This document shows positions 19,405 through 28,267 of a stretch of 64,000 nucleotides of DNA, piece by piece; positions within the stretch are counted from its first letter, which is position 1, and each line of letters begins with the position of its first letter. The DNA lies in NCBI RefSeq assembly GCF_018069925.1, contig NZ_JAGPXB010000014.1, positions 1 to 64,000 of the forward strand, given 5' to 3'. Both the position numbers and the translations under genes were made by a program. The DNA comes from Flavobacterium erciyesense. Its GTDB lineage: Bacteria > Bacteroidota > Bacteroidia > Flavobacteriales > Flavobacteriaceae. The notes under the pieces were generated by a model. That model was not told the DNA's origin, searched no databases, and saw nothing but the letters and a program-made list of their open reading frames with translations.

Positions 19405-20196
19405 ATGGAAAATGAATTTAAATATACAAACAAGGTTGTTTGGTTTCCTTTCGTCTTTGTTTTTATGATTTGGTTGGTTTATTGGTTACAAATTCGATTC
19501 GATTTTGATTTTGTAGAAAACGGCATTTTACCTCGAACAGCTTCAGGGTTGCAAGGCGTGTTGTTTAGCCCATTTATTCACGCTGACTTGGAGCATCTTT
19601 ATAATAATACTATTCCGTTGATTGTTTTGTTATCTTGCCTACAGTTTTTTTACGCAGGTCAAGCAAACAAGGTGATTGTATTAGGAATCTTAGGTTCAGG
19701 ACTGTTGACGTGGTTAATTGGTCGATCGAATTACCACATTGGCGCTAGCGGATTAATCTATGTATTGTTCAGTTTTATTTTTTTTAAAGGAATCCAAACT
19801 AGATATTACCGATTAGTAGCGCTCTCATTAGCTATCATTGTAGTTTATGGTGGTTTGGTTTGGTACGTTTTTCCTATGCCTGACGTTACAGAAGGGCAGT
19901 CTGTTTCCTGGGAAGGGCATTTGTCTGGATTGCTAACGGGCTGTTTCTTGGCGGTTAGTTTTGCAACGCCAAAGTTTAAAAAAACACCAAAATACGAATG
20001 GGAAAAGCCAGACTACGACCCGTCCGAAGATAAGTTTATGCAGCGGTTTGATGCAAATGGAAATTTTGTAAACTTGCCGCCTCCAGAAGAGCCAGAAGTG
20101 CTTGAGGAACAAGTTACAAGTTTATCTTATTTTACTTCAAATGCATTGGTGGTATATCATGTAAAACAAAAAAATGAACTAGAGCCGGAGCAATAG
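19405..20196 (+). CDS. Rhomboid family intramembrane serine protease
   Basis: A 263-residue membrane protein with about six helices. The catalytic pair is present: serine in HIGASGLIY (S115) and histidine in WEGHLSG (H172). The rhomboid HxxxxHLxxN pattern also appears as HADLEHLYNN, starting near residue 59. These proteases cut substrates within the membrane; the substrate here is unknown. The C-terminal tail of about 75 residues is hydrophilic and proline/glutamate rich. The start was placed at the ATG at 19405, since a TTG three codons earlier has no better support. A terminator overlaps the stop codon. Confidence 0.87.
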   Translation: MENEFKYTNKVVWFPFVFVFMIWLVYWLQIRFDFDFVENGILPRTASGLQGVLFSPFIHADLEHLYNNTIPLIVLLSCLQFFYAGQANKVIVLGILGSGLLTWLIGRSNYHIGASGLIYVLFSFIFFKGIQTRYYRLVALSLAIIVVYGGLVWYVFPMPDVTEGQSVSWEGHLSGLLTGCFLAVSFATPKFKKTPKYEWEKPDYDPSEDKFMQRFDANGNFVNLPPPEEPEVLEEQVTSLSYFTSNALVVYHVKQKNELEPEQ

Positions 20197-20207
20197 TTCA
20201 TTTTTTA
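20171..20207 (+). terminator. Terminator overlapping the rhomboid stop codon
   Basis: AAAATGAACTA (20171-20181) and TAGTTCATTTT (20194-20204) form an 11-bp stem with a 12-nt loop and end in a T run. The TAG stop codon is itself part of the 3' arm, so the terminator begins inside the coding sequence. Confidence 0.75.
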
Positions 20208-20224
20208 TAATGTGATTTTGTTAT

Positions 20225-20959
20225 TTATTGACGTTGTCTAACCGCTTCATACAAAAATGCGCCACAAGCTACAGACACGTTTAATGATCCTATAGTTCCA
20301 AACATTGGTAGTTTAGCTTTTTCATCAACCAACTTCAAAACAGATGGGTTTACACCTCTATCCTCCGAACCCATGATAATAGCCACTGGCTCATTTAAGG
20401 CTATATCGTAAATGTTTTGGTCCGTTTTCTCAGTGGCAGCGACTGTCTTTATTCCGCTAGCTTGCAGTAAAAAAAGCGCGTCTTTAATATGTTCTACTTT
20501 ACAAATAGGAATGTTAAAAACTGCTCCGGCTGAGGTTTTAACGGTGTCACCATTTACAGGTGCTGAACCTGCTTTTTGAACAATTATTCCATTAACGCCG
20601 GTACACTCTGCAGTTCTTATGATGGCACCAAAATTACGTGCGTCAGATATTTGATCTAATATTAAAAACAAAGGCTTTTTGCCGTTTTCAATAACCGTTT
20701 CAATTAATGTTTCTAGGTCAAAGAATGAAATAGGGGAGATGGTAGCCACAGCACCTTGGTGATTGTTTGGTGTTAAGCGGTTGAGTTTTTCGACAGGAAC
20801 GTAAGAGAAGTTAATATTGCCTCGCTTCATGACTTTCATTAAGTCTTTCATGAGTTCGCTACTAGCCTCTTTTTGAATGTATACTTTGTCAACCGTTGCG
20901 CCAGATTGTATGGCTTCGATTATTGCTCTTATTCCAAATATTTGATGTTCTTTTTCCAT
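20225..20959 (-). CDS. rlmB: 23S rRNA 2'-O-methyltransferase RlmB
   Basis: SPOUT-class methyltransferase that in E. coli methylates G2251 of 23S rRNA. The 244 residues have the N-terminal substrate-binding domain beginning IFGIRAIIEAIQSGATVDKV, then the trefoil-knot motifs: motif 1 DQISDARNFGAIIRTAECTG, motif 2 IIMGSEDRGVN and motif 3 LPMFGTIGSLNVSVA. All key SPOUT residues (N and R in motif 1, E in motif 2, N in motif 3) are present. A -7 element lies only 4 bases before the ATG, suggesting a leaderless mRNA. Confidence 0.93.
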   Translation of the reverse strand: MEKEHQIFGIRAIIEAIQSGATVDKVYIQKEASSELMKDLMKVMKRGNINFSYVPVEKLNRLTPNNHQGAVATISPISFFDLETLIETVIENGKKPLFLILDQISDARNFGAIIRTAECTGVNGIIVQKAGSAPVNGDTVKTSAGAVFNIPICKVEHIKDALFLLQASGIKTVAATEKTDQNIYDIALNEPVAIIMGSEDRGVNPSVLKLVDEKAKLPMFGTIGSLNVSVACGAFLYEAVRQRQ

Positions 20960-20963
20960 GTGG

Positions 20964-20971
20964 CAAAGATA
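20964..20971 (-). promoter_or_regulatory. -7 element of rlmB
   Basis: TATCTTTG on the minus strand is a perfect TAnnTTTG and is followed by 4 bases and the ATG at 20959. No TTG stands at the usual -33 distance, because that space is taken by the terminator of the upstream operon. Confidence 0.55.
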
Positions 20972-20972
20972 T

Positions 20973-21005
20973 AAAAAAAAACCACCCCGAAAAAGGGGTG
21001 GTTTT
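20973..21005 (-). terminator. Terminator of the first SusCD operon
   Basis: AAAACCACCCC and GGGGTGGTTTT (20978-20988 and 20995-21005) form an 11-bp stem, followed on the minus strand by a T run. It is nearly the same sequence as the terminator at 27307-27336 after the second operon. Confidence 0.9.
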
Positions 21006-21027
21006 AGTTGTAAAATTCATCACTTTT

Positions 21028-21981
21028 TTAGCGTGTGAAGATTGCTGGCCAATTGGCACCACCTTGTCTAGTGATTGTAGTTGTACCTGAATCGTTATAA
21101 GTACTTCTCCAGTTTAAAGTAATTGTATTGCCTGAAGCAGCTGTAATGGTGTAAGTGTATGAGTCACCATATTGGTCTGTACCACTAGCAACTAAATTAT
21201 TACAAAACCAAGTAACTCTTGAGCCTGCACTGTTCGCTGGATTGTCACCGTAGCACGAAGATCCGAACATTCCAAATGATAAATCACTTATAGCGTAAAC
21301 TCCTGGTGTTGCAGTCTCAGTAAATCGAACTGTTCCAGATACTGATGTCCCGCAAGCCGCTCCTGCAGCCTTCATATTTGTAGTAACGTACGTATGCGTA
21401 CCAGCTAGACTTTCTGTTATTGGACAAACCACATTGGCACTGTACTGAAATGGAGATGCAAAATAAGCGCCTCCAACTACGTTGGTGTTTGAATTAGACC
21501 TTGTAAATACGCGCCCGTCTTTTAGAACTTGTGCCAAACGAATTACAAATTGATCTCCACCGGTGTACTGTGCATCAGTTAAGCCAAGTTTAGTTTTCAA
21601 TTCTGCAATTGTTACACTGATAACAGCTTGAGGTAATTCTCTTGTTCCAGCTGTAAAGTTTGCTGCTGCAATTGATTTAAGTAGTCCTTCAGCTTTTGGA
21701 TTTGTACCATTTCCGGCAGAATTGTCAACAAATGAAACGTAAACATCAACTCTTTCAGTATCCTTGCCATCGTTTTTGTCTTGAACTTCTAGGGTTACTT
21801 GAAACTTAGCGTTTGCATCTCCAAGAGCGATACTTGGGTTGTCTACTTTAATTGTGCGAAGTGCTCCACCACCATTTACAGTGTTTTCTAGAACAAAGTC
21901 TACAGGATTATCTCCCTCACTACATGAGAACAAATAAGTAGATAGAACTACAACGCTAAGGTATTTTATTAATTTTTTCAT
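21028..21981 (-). CDS. SusCD-associated lipoprotein, family unknown
   Basis: A 317-residue lipoprotein: the signal peptide ends in a lipobox (STYLFSCSEGDNP), and acidic residues after the cysteine fit a flavobacterial surface-export signal. I do not recognise the family. The first half, after the signal, looks like a beta-sandwich (TIKVDNPSIALGD, FQVTLEVQDK). The second half carries several cysteines (VVCPIT, AACGT, SSCYGD, WFCNN) and a Thr/Ser-rich beta pattern. It is the last gene after susC and susD, 12 nt from susD. This is the place where other Sus loci encode SusE/F-like surface ligand-binding lipoproteins. A ligand-binding role is an inference. Confidence 0.7.
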   Translation of the reverse strand: MKKLIKYLSVVVLSTYLFSCSEGDNPVDFVLENTVNGGGALRTIKVDNPSIALGDANAKFQVTLEVQDKNDGKDTERVDVYVSFVDNSAGNGTNPKAEGLLKSIAAANFTAGTRELPQAVISVTIAELKTKLGLTDAQYTGGDQFVIRLAQVLKDGRVFTRSNSNTNVVGGAYFASPFQYSANVVCPITESLAGTHTYVTTNMKAAGAACGTSVSGTVRFTETATPGVYAISDLSFGMFGSSCYGDNPANSAGSRVTWFCNNLVASGTDQYGDSYTYTITAASGNTITLNWRSTYNDSGTTTITRQGGANWPAIFTR

Positions 21982-21993
21982 GATTTATTTTTT

Positions 21994-23664
21994 TTAGTTA
22001 CCAAATGGGAAACCTGTTTCAGGATTAGTATCCCAAAAAACACGTTGCGTTACTTTAGCTTTCTGTTTTATGTTTGGATTAGTACCAGTTACATCTGCAG
22101 GATATAAGAAAGAGCGAATGAAACCATCTGCTTTTTCATCTATGTTTGGTTGAATTCTTCTAGGAAATCCCGTTCTGCGGTAGGCATTGTAAGCATCTGT
22201 ACCATTTCCAAAAAGTGATATAAAAAACTCTGTAATTACAACATCTAGTCTTTCGGCGTTACTTGTTGCAGCTTCATATTTGTCTGTTACAGCATTTATA
22301 TAATTCGTATCTGCGCTTAGAGCAGGTGCAAAAGAGGCAATTGCAGTTTTATCTCTTGTAATAAATCCTCGTACTTTAGTCAAGGATTTTTGGATACCTG
22401 CGGTCATAAATGCTCGAGCATCACCAGTTCCTCCTGTAGATAGCGCTGCTTCAGCTCTCCAAAAATCAACTGTAGATGCTAAAACTATTGGCGTTATTCC
22501 ACCTCCAGCTGCACCAAACGTAAGGCCGTTTATTGCTCTAAAAGTATTGTCATCAAATTTACCTCCGGCTGGATAAACACCAACAGCGGTACGTTTTTGT
22601 CTGTCATTTGGAATTCCTTCGTCATTTCCATGGTCTCTTCCCCAGTATCCTTGATCAGAGTCAATACGACAGTATACATATCCGCCAGCTGCATAGTGCG
22701 CAGGTGCAGGCTCTACAGTACATCTTAAGTCTTGCTCACTCACAGGAACTGTGTTTACTTGTCTGTAGAAGTAATATCTCATTCTTGGATCTTGAGCTGT
22801 TTTTCCGTTTTTCATTTCATTCATCAACCAGTTAGCTTGGTAACCATCCTCTATTCCTGAAGGAGTGTAATTGGCGATGTAAAGCGGATGCCTAGAGTCA
22901 GGATTTGAATTGCTAATACCCCAGTTGAATTCAAAATCTTCTCCTGTACCTATGAAAGAACCTGATGAAATGATGGTATTAAACTTTGTTATTGCAGTTG
23001 GATCAACTAGCTTAGTTTGCAGATAAATTTTAAGTTTTATTGTGTTTGCTAATTTAATCCATTTTGCCCAATTTTTATCGTAATAGAAATCGATTGCTGG
23101 AGTAGCTGTTGAAGTTGCATTGAAGTTAACAATTGCTTTATCTAATAATGATAAGGCTGCAGCATATACATCTCTGCCCGCGTCCAGTTTTGGAGTAAGG
23201 TTTGTCGTGCTTACTGCTTCAGAGTAAGGAATATCTCCAAAATAATCCACAAGAGTTACAATTGTGTACGCCTCGATTACCTGACCTATCGCGATGTGCT
23301 TGGTTAAACCTTTTTCTTCAGCAATAGGAGCTATTAAACGATTGTTTTTCAAAATTACTGCATACGCACTTGCCCAAGTACCGTTAAATGTGCTTGCCGA
23401 GTAGGCGTCATCTTGATAACTTCTACCAAACATGTATTTTAATCGGCTCACTTCAGCTCCAACTGTACCGAAACTTTGCATTGCTACTGCAAACTCTGTT
23501 TGTACTTTGTTTAATAATAAGTCTGGATTAGCTGCAGTTTCCGGTAATGCGTTCGGATCTTCTGTTAATTCTAGGTTTGTGGTTTCGCACGAGGAGAAAG
23601 TCACGATACTTATTAGTGCAATAAGTAAACCTGCTGTTTTTAATATTTTTTTCATAATGTTCAT
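21994..23664 (-). CDS. SusD/RagB-family nutrient-binding lipoprotein
   Basis: Outer-membrane surface lipoprotein that forms the lid of the SusC channel and captures substrate. The 556 residues start with a signal peptide and lipobox (IVTFSSCETTN), followed by the N-terminal SusD pattern LTEDPNALPETAANPDLLLN. TPR-like helices follow, with the GQVIEAYTIVTLVDYFGDIPYSEA signature split over about residues 127-150. It resembles the SusD-like_2 group, which is often paired with non-starch or peptide-type SusC proteins. Two ATGs are possible, 23664 and 23655; I kept the longer. It starts 9 nt after susC. Confidence 0.88.
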   Translation of the reverse strand: MNIMKKILKTAGLLIALISIVTFSSCETTNLELTEDPNALPETAANPDLLLNKVQTEFAVAMQSFGTVGAEVSRLKYMFGRSYQDDAYSASTFNGTWASAYAVILKNNRLIAPIAEEKGLTKHIAIGQVIEAYTIVTLVDYFGDIPYSEAVSTTNLTPKLDAGRDVYAAALSLLDKAIVNFNATSTATPAIDFYYDKNWAKWIKLANTIKLKIYLQTKLVDPTAITKFNTIISSGSFIGTGEDFEFNWGISNSNPDSRHPLYIANYTPSGIEDGYQANWLMNEMKNGKTAQDPRMRYYFYRQVNTVPVSEQDLRCTVEPAPAHYAAGGYVYCRIDSDQGYWGRDHGNDEGIPNDRQKRTAVGVYPAGGKFDDNTFRAINGLTFGAAGGGITPIVLASTVDFWRAEAALSTGGTGDARAFMTAGIQKSLTKVRGFITRDKTAIASFAPALSADTNYINAVTDKYEAATSNAERLDVVITEFFISLFGNGTDAYNAYRRTGFPRRIQPNIDEKADGFIRSFLYPADVTGTNPNIKQKAKVTQRVFWDTNPETGFPFGN

Positions 23665-23673
23665 GTGTGTTTT

Positions 23674-26600
23674 TTAGAAAGAAGCTTTTATACTAAAACC
23701 ATATCTTTTACCGCTCGGCCCGTTTAAGAAATCGAAACCTCTTCCGTTTCCTACTCCGGTACCAACAACGTTTGGATCAAAATTTACGCCTTTTGGAGTG
23801 TTGAATGCGTTATAGTACAAGTTGTAACCTGCTACGCTAAAACTAAGTGAACCGAAAGGTGTTTTTTCTAAAAATTTAGTTGGTAATGTGTAGCCCAATG
23901 ATACCTCGTTCAAACGTACTACAGATCCGTCGTAAACGCTAAGTTCGTCCGGTCCGAAAGCAATATTGTTAAAGTAGTATGTTGAGTTGTTGATTTGAAT
24001 ATCGTTTGGTGTTCCGTCTTCTTTTACGCCAGGTAAAACGAACGTTTGTAATCTGTCAACAGTATCGGTAGTTAAACCTCTACCTAGCAACGCGGCAGTA
24101 GTTTGAGAATATACATCACCACCACTTACATAGCTTATTAAGAAGTTTAAGTTAAAATTCTTGAAAGTGAATGTGTTAGTAGTATTCAAAGTAAAGTCAG
24201 GATTTGGGTTTCCAATGATAAATGGACCTGCTTCAATAGCGTAATCACCCACGCTGTTAACTACAAAATTACCATTAGCGTCTCTTTTAATTCTAGACCC
24301 AACCATAACGCCAACTTGTTGGCCTTCGATAGCTTGGTTACCTAAGTTGGTAAAACCTGCCGTTGTAATTCTTTCTAATTCACCAAGATCTTTTACAATC
24401 ATTTCTCCCTTGAAGAAGTTTGTTGATAAGTCCCAATTGAATCCCTTATCGTCATTTTTCACTAGGTGAAGATCAAGTTCAATTTCTAAACCATTACCTT
24501 TCAATAGTCCAATATTAGTAAAAGTAGATAAGAAACCACTTGATGGATCAATAGGTGTTTCGGTAATTAAATTTTTTGTTTCTCTTAAAAAATAGGAAGC
24601 ATTTAAGCCAATTCTGTTATCGAAAAATTTCGAATCAAATCCAAATTCGTATTCACTGAGTAATTCAGGTCGCAGGTTGCTATTTCCTAAGCGTGAACTT
24701 GCCTGTTGTGAAGCGCTTATGACGCCGTTAATGTCTGAAAATGCTCTCGGATTTCCTTCAATAGTATTAGCAACTGGGTATGAATCTGCGAATCCGGCAG
24801 AAGTTCCATAACTAGCACGTAATTTTAAGAAGTTTAATCCTCTGTTACTTGTCATTGAAGAGAAAGCTTCTGTTGGAATAAAAGAGATGCTTCCTGCTGG
24901 GTAAATTATACTGTTGATAAACGTGTTAGAAACCCAGTCTTTTCGAGCTGACAAATTTACATACAAGTATTTTTGATAATTGAACTCAGCCAATCCATAA
25001 ATACCAACGATGTTTTTGTTTTCGGTATATTGAATAGGTGATTGAGTACTAAAGTTATAATGTCTTTGAATTCCAAAAACTTGTTGACCTTCACTAAATA
25101 CACCTTGTCTGTCATAAGATTGATATCTTGAAGTAGCACCTGCAGTAAAGTTAAGCCCTATTTCGTCTGTTAAATCATAGTTTCCATTCAGCATCAAGTT
25201 GTGATCCCAGATCAAATTGTTGTTATCAACTGTTCTATAGTTTCCTAAAACCGGTCCTCTAGGAGCACCAACATTTGTGTAAGAGCTATTTCTTTCATTA
25301 TAAAAGTCAAATCCTAAACGGTAGTTTAATTTTAAGTTGCTGTTTATTTCATACTCCAATGCAGTGTTTCCAAATGTTCTGTGCGTTAATTGGTTTACTG
25401 ACGAGTTGTTAAGAGTCCAATATGGATTCACAATGTCGTTTCCAGAACGATAGCTTAAGTTTGCTCCAGTTATAGGATGCTGTGATGGCCAGTTTTGCAA
25501 ATCAACGTTTCGAGGTGTATAGAAAATATCAGCAAAAATAGACAAACCTGAACCGGCAACACCTGAACCGTTACTTCTAGCTACTGGTGGAGTTGTAAAA
25601 TCAGTTCTTGAGAAATTCATTGTTCCGCTGATAGTAAATTTATTACTCAATTTAGATCTTCCTCCTGCACTAAAAGAGGTTCTTTGCAAAACATTTCCAG
25701 GAGTAAACCCTTCGTCATTTAAGTTTCCAAAGTTGAAATTGTATGAAGTGTTTCCGTTTTCAGATGCGCCTGCTAAGTTTACACTAGTATTGACAACAGC
25801 CCCAGTTCTAAAAAAATCTTTAACGTTATTAGTTGCTGGTTTATATGGTATACGCAAGCCTTGGTATTCTGGAAAAACAGACGCTAGCGCAGGTCTACTA
25901 TAAGGGTGTAAAATGGTTCCATCAGCCGCGATTCCTGATCCTGTTGCGGCATAACCACCTAGGCCATCTTTATAAAATCCAGGTCCCCAGTTTGAAAAGA
26001 AGTTTCCGTAAGCTTGGTCAAATCCGTTACCAAATGTATTTTGATAGTCTGGTAAAGAAGCTATTTCATTAAAAAATAATGATTGGTTTACTGTTATCTC
26101 ATTTTTCTTACTTCCTTTTTTAGTTGAACCACCTTTGGTAGTGATTAAAATTACTCCATTTCGTCCTGCTGTACCATATAGGGTAGTGGCAGCATAGCCT
26201 TTTAGGATATTTACGTTTGCGATGTTATTAGGATCTAAGTCAAGAAAACGGCTTGACCCTGAGTTTCCATCGGCAAAGTTCCCAGATGCATTTGTGTCAC
26301 TTGAGAAAGGAACTCCATCCACAATGAATAATGGTTGTGTGTTTCCAGAGATTGAATTCAGTCCTCTAATGTTAATACTTGTACCAGAACCAGAAATACC
26401 ACTAGTTTGGTTGATGATAACACCGGAGGCTTTTCCAGTTAAAACCCTGGCTACATCGCCTTCAGCTCTTTGTTCAATTGCTGCAGATTTGATTTCACTA
26501 ACGGCATAACCAAGAGATTTTTTCTCTCTTTTAATACCTTGGGCAGTTACTACTACACTTTCAAGTTCCGTAGTTTCGTTCTGCATTTTAACATTCAGGT

Positions 26601-26865
26601 TTGCTGATTTCGCAACAACCTCCTGATTTTTCATCCCAATAAAACTAAACAATATGATGCTAGTTGGGCTTGCTTTGATAGAAAATTTTCCGTCAAAATC
26701 AGTCTGAGTTCCAGTTGTAGTTCCTTTGACTAATACACTTACGCCTGGTATTGGCATGCCTGCATTGTCCGTCACAGTTCCCGAAACTGCTCTCTCTTGC
26801 GCAAAGGTTAGTTGCGCTAGTAGTACTGCTAGTAGTACTAAAAATCCATTGAACTTTAGTTTCAT
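23674..26865 (-). CDS. SusC/RagA-family TonB-linked outer-membrane channel
   Basis: A 1063-residue TonB-dependent transporter. After the signal peptide comes a carboxypeptidase-regulatory-like domain (about 24-105, GMPIPGVSVLVKGT, TQTDFDGKFSI), then the plug (about 115-225, with VIINQTSGISGSGTSINIRG, PLFIVDGVPFS and GVILITTKGG), then a 22-strand barrel to the C-terminal phenylalanine. It imports a ligand captured by the SusD partner, using TonB-ExbBD energy. No glycoside hydrolase or peptidase gene is nearby, so the substrate is unknown. It is the first gene of a susC-susD-lipoprotein operon. The promoter block is shared with the second susC. Confidence 0.9.
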   Translation of the reverse strand: MKLKFNGFLVLLAVLLAQLTFAQERAVSGTVTDNAGMPIPGVSVLVKGTTTGTQTDFDGKFSIKASPTSIILFSFIGMKNQEVVAKSANLNVKMQNETTELESVVVTAQGIKREKKSLGYAVSEIKSAAIEQRAEGDVARVLTGKASGVIINQTSGISGSGTSINIRGLNSISGNTQPLFIVDGVPFSSDTNASGNFADGNSGSSRFLDLDPNNIANVNILKGYAATTLYGTAGRNGVILITTKGGSTKKGSKKNEITVNQSLFFNEIASLPDYQNTFGNGFDQAYGNFFSNWGPGFYKDGLGGYAATGSGIAADGTILHPYSRPALASVFPEYQGLRIPYKPATNNVKDFFRTGAVVNTSVNLAGASENGNTSYNFNFGNLNDEGFTPGNVLQRTSFSAGGRSKLSNKFTISGTMNFSRTDFTTPPVARSNGSGVAGSGLSIFADIFYTPRNVDLQNWPSQHPITGANLSYRSGNDIVNPYWTLNNSSVNQLTHRTFGNTALEYEINSNLKLNYRLGFDFYNERNSSYTNVGAPRGPVLGNYRTVDNNNLIWDHNLMLNGNYDLTDEIGLNFTAGATSRYQSYDRQGVFSEGQQVFGIQRHYNFSTQSPIQYTENKNIVGIYGLAEFNYQKYLYVNLSARKDWVSNTFINSIIYPAGSISFIPTEAFSSMTSNRGLNFLKLRASYGTSAGFADSYPVANTIEGNPRAFSDINGVISASQQASSRLGNSNLRPELLSEYEFGFDSKFFDNRIGLNASYFLRETKNLITETPIDPSSGFLSTFTNIGLLKGNGLEIELDLHLVKNDDKGFNWDLSTNFFKGEMIVKDLGELERITTAGFTNLGNQAIEGQQVGVMVGSRIKRDANGNFVVNSVGDYAIEAGPFIIGNPNPDFTLNTTNTFTFKNFNLNFLISYVSGGDVYSQTTAALLGRGLTTDTVDRLQTFVLPGVKEDGTPNDIQINNSTYYFNNIAFGPDELSVYDGSVVRLNEVSLGYTLPTKFLEKTPFGSLSFSVAGYNLYYNAFNTPKGVNFDPNVVGTGVGNGRGFDFLNGPSGKRYGFSIKASF

Positions 26866-26890
26866 TATTTAATTGTTTTGATTAGTAAGG

Positions 26891-26914
26891 CAAAACTCTT
26901 AATTATTTGTTAAC
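26891..26914 (-). promoter_or_regulatory. Promoter block of the first susC
   Basis: On the minus strand it reads GTTAACAAATAATTAAGAG and then TTTTG. GAGTTTTG is one mismatch from the -7 consensus, and two TTAA cores stand 11 bases apart just upstream. The block matches the one before the second susC at 21 of 24 positions and ends at the same distance (26 bases, 26891 to 26865) from the ATG. Confidence 0.6.
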
Positions 26915-26955
26915 TTTCCTAATTAAATTGTTATAAATTATCTTTTAACAAAAAA

Positions 26956-26993
26956 TGTTGTGAATAATGTGTGTTTGTTGTGAATTATTGTGT
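26956..26993. repeat. Two-copy direct repeat upstream of the first susC
   Basis: TGTTGTGAATAATGTGT (26956-26972) and TGTTGTGAATTATTGTGT (26976-26993) start 20 bases apart, about two helical turns. They lie 91-128 bases before the susC start, suitable for an activator or repressor. No copy is seen upstream of the second susC. Confidence 0.55.
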
Positions 26994-27306
26994 TTATAGT
27001 GTAAGATTAATTGTATCTATACAATGTTGAATATTCCCGTTTATTACTGTTTTTGGAATAAGAGCGATGCTTCAATTAGGCTAAATGGATGTTGAATTTT
27101 TCAACTAATAAGTAGCGCTTATCTCAAGTGGGTATTGGTTTCATGGTTTAAGCAATAATTGAATTTATCTCTTATCGCGAGGCAGAATTTACTCTTTGTC
27201 TTAGAGCTAATTTTGGATTTATCCTCAAATGTTTTTTTTGGGGTTACAAAGTGATGTGGCTTGGGTTAGAAGTATTTTTAACTTTTGTTTTTCGAGGATT
27301 ATAGTC

Positions 27307-27336
27307 AAAAAAAAACCACCCCGATAAGGGGTGGCT
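27307..27336 (-). terminator. Terminator of the second SusCD operon
   Basis: CCACCCC (27316-27322) and GGGGTGG (27328-27334) enclose a 5-nt loop. On the minus strand they are followed by nine T. It closely resembles the terminator at 20973-21005. Confidence 0.88.
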
Positions 27337-27359
27337 TATTAATCAAAATTAAGAGTTGA

Positions 27360-28256
27360 TTACTCTAATCTACGAATTACTTCATAGAATTCTCTTGGTG
27401 CAGCTGGATTGTATCCGACAGTAAGTTTAATAACGTCTTTTCTGTTGTTTGTTCTTTCGACAACATTAGAAGTCCCACATTTAGAAAGTGTCAAGCTTGT
27501 TGGATTTGTTTCACAAGAAATTGCTGCAACACCGTTTAATAATGTTGGCTCGCCTGTAAAAGGATCCTTTGTTAAAACAGTTACTTTGTTATTGGCGTCA
27601 ACTGTAAAATACCAGTTGTTTCCAGAGAAATTACCAACATATTCAGTATGCTTGTATAAAGTTTCGCTTAACGCTTCAATTACACGCGTCGCTCCAACTG
27701 GTGAAGCACTCCCTGGAGTATTTACTCCAATTCTGAAGTAAGTTCCTTCTAACACTTCATATCTACCTGCTAAACTGTTTGCTCCAAGTGCTTTCACTGT
27801 GATAGTAATCGTATTGTTTTCTGCAACTGACTCTGATGAGTCAACGATTTCTAAAACAATATCTTTAAAATCAAACGGTACCAAACCACCAGTTAGAATT
27901 TTTACAGATGCTTGAGCGCTTGTTTGCCCTGCAGGAATTGTAAATGTTTTCACAGGTAGTTCAAATTCTACTCCTTCTTTCGCTTCTGAAGTAGATTTAG
28001 TAGCTATAGTTACGGTAACATCTCTGTCTAAAGCAACGTTTTTACCGCCTGCGTAAGAGATGTCAAAACTAAATGTTTTTGGAGTGTTTGCTGCATCTTT
28101 AATGATGTTCACTTCTGTTGCCGTTTGTGCAAATGTTGTCAAAACTGGACCTTTTCCAAAGTCTGTTTCGTCTTGGTCTAAAATAGCATCACATGAAGTA
28201 AAAGATACTGCAAGTACGATCGCTGCTATGGTTTTAGATAATAAATACTTTTTCAT
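27360..28256 (-). CDS. SusCD-associated lipoprotein with Calx-beta-like region
   Basis: A 298-residue lipoprotein (lipobox AVSFTSCDAILDQDETD, acidic after the cysteine). The central part (about 60-150, SFDISYAGGKNVALDRDVTV, EGVEFELP, FTIPAGQTSAQASVKIL, DIVLEIVDSS) reads like a Calx-beta or DUF1735-type immunoglobulin-like domain. The C-terminal half is a separate beta domain (YEVLEGTYFRIGV to YEVIRRLE). It is the last gene of the second susC-susD operon, 11 nt after susD, and is probably an accessory surface binding protein. Its sequence differs from the lipoprotein of the first operon, so the two operons likely have different ligands. Confidence 0.72.
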   Translation of the reverse strand: MKKYLLSKTIAAIVLAVSFTSCDAILDQDETDFGKGPVLTTFAQTATEVNIIKDAANTPKTFSFDISYAGGKNVALDRDVTVTIATKSTSEAKEGVEFELPVKTFTIPAGQTSAQASVKILTGGLVPFDFKDIVLEIVDSSESVAENNTITITVKALGANSLAGRYEVLEGTYFRIGVNTPGSASPVGATRVIEALSETLYKHTEYVGNFSGNNWYFTVDANNKVTVLTKDPFTGEPTLLNGVAAISCETNPTSLTLSKCGTSNVVERTNNRKDVIKLTVGYNPAAPREFYEVIRRLE

Positions 28257-28267
28257 AATTATATATT

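Larger units (their letters stand above)
26866..27359. other. 494-bp intergenic region upstream of the first susC
   Basis: No coding region or RNA gene is convincing here. On the minus strand it holds the susC promoter block (26891-26914) and a tandem repeat (26956-26993). At its far end is the terminator of the second SusCD operon (27307-27336). The middle (about 27000-27300) shows only a short GTTGAA/TTCAAC inverted repeat at 27091-27105. Confidence 0.7.

Noticed and set aside
27091..27105. GTTGAA/TTCAAC inverted repeat in the gap upstream of the first susC
   Set aside because: Short, AT-rich, with no T run and no nearby promoter element. It can arise by chance in such sequence.
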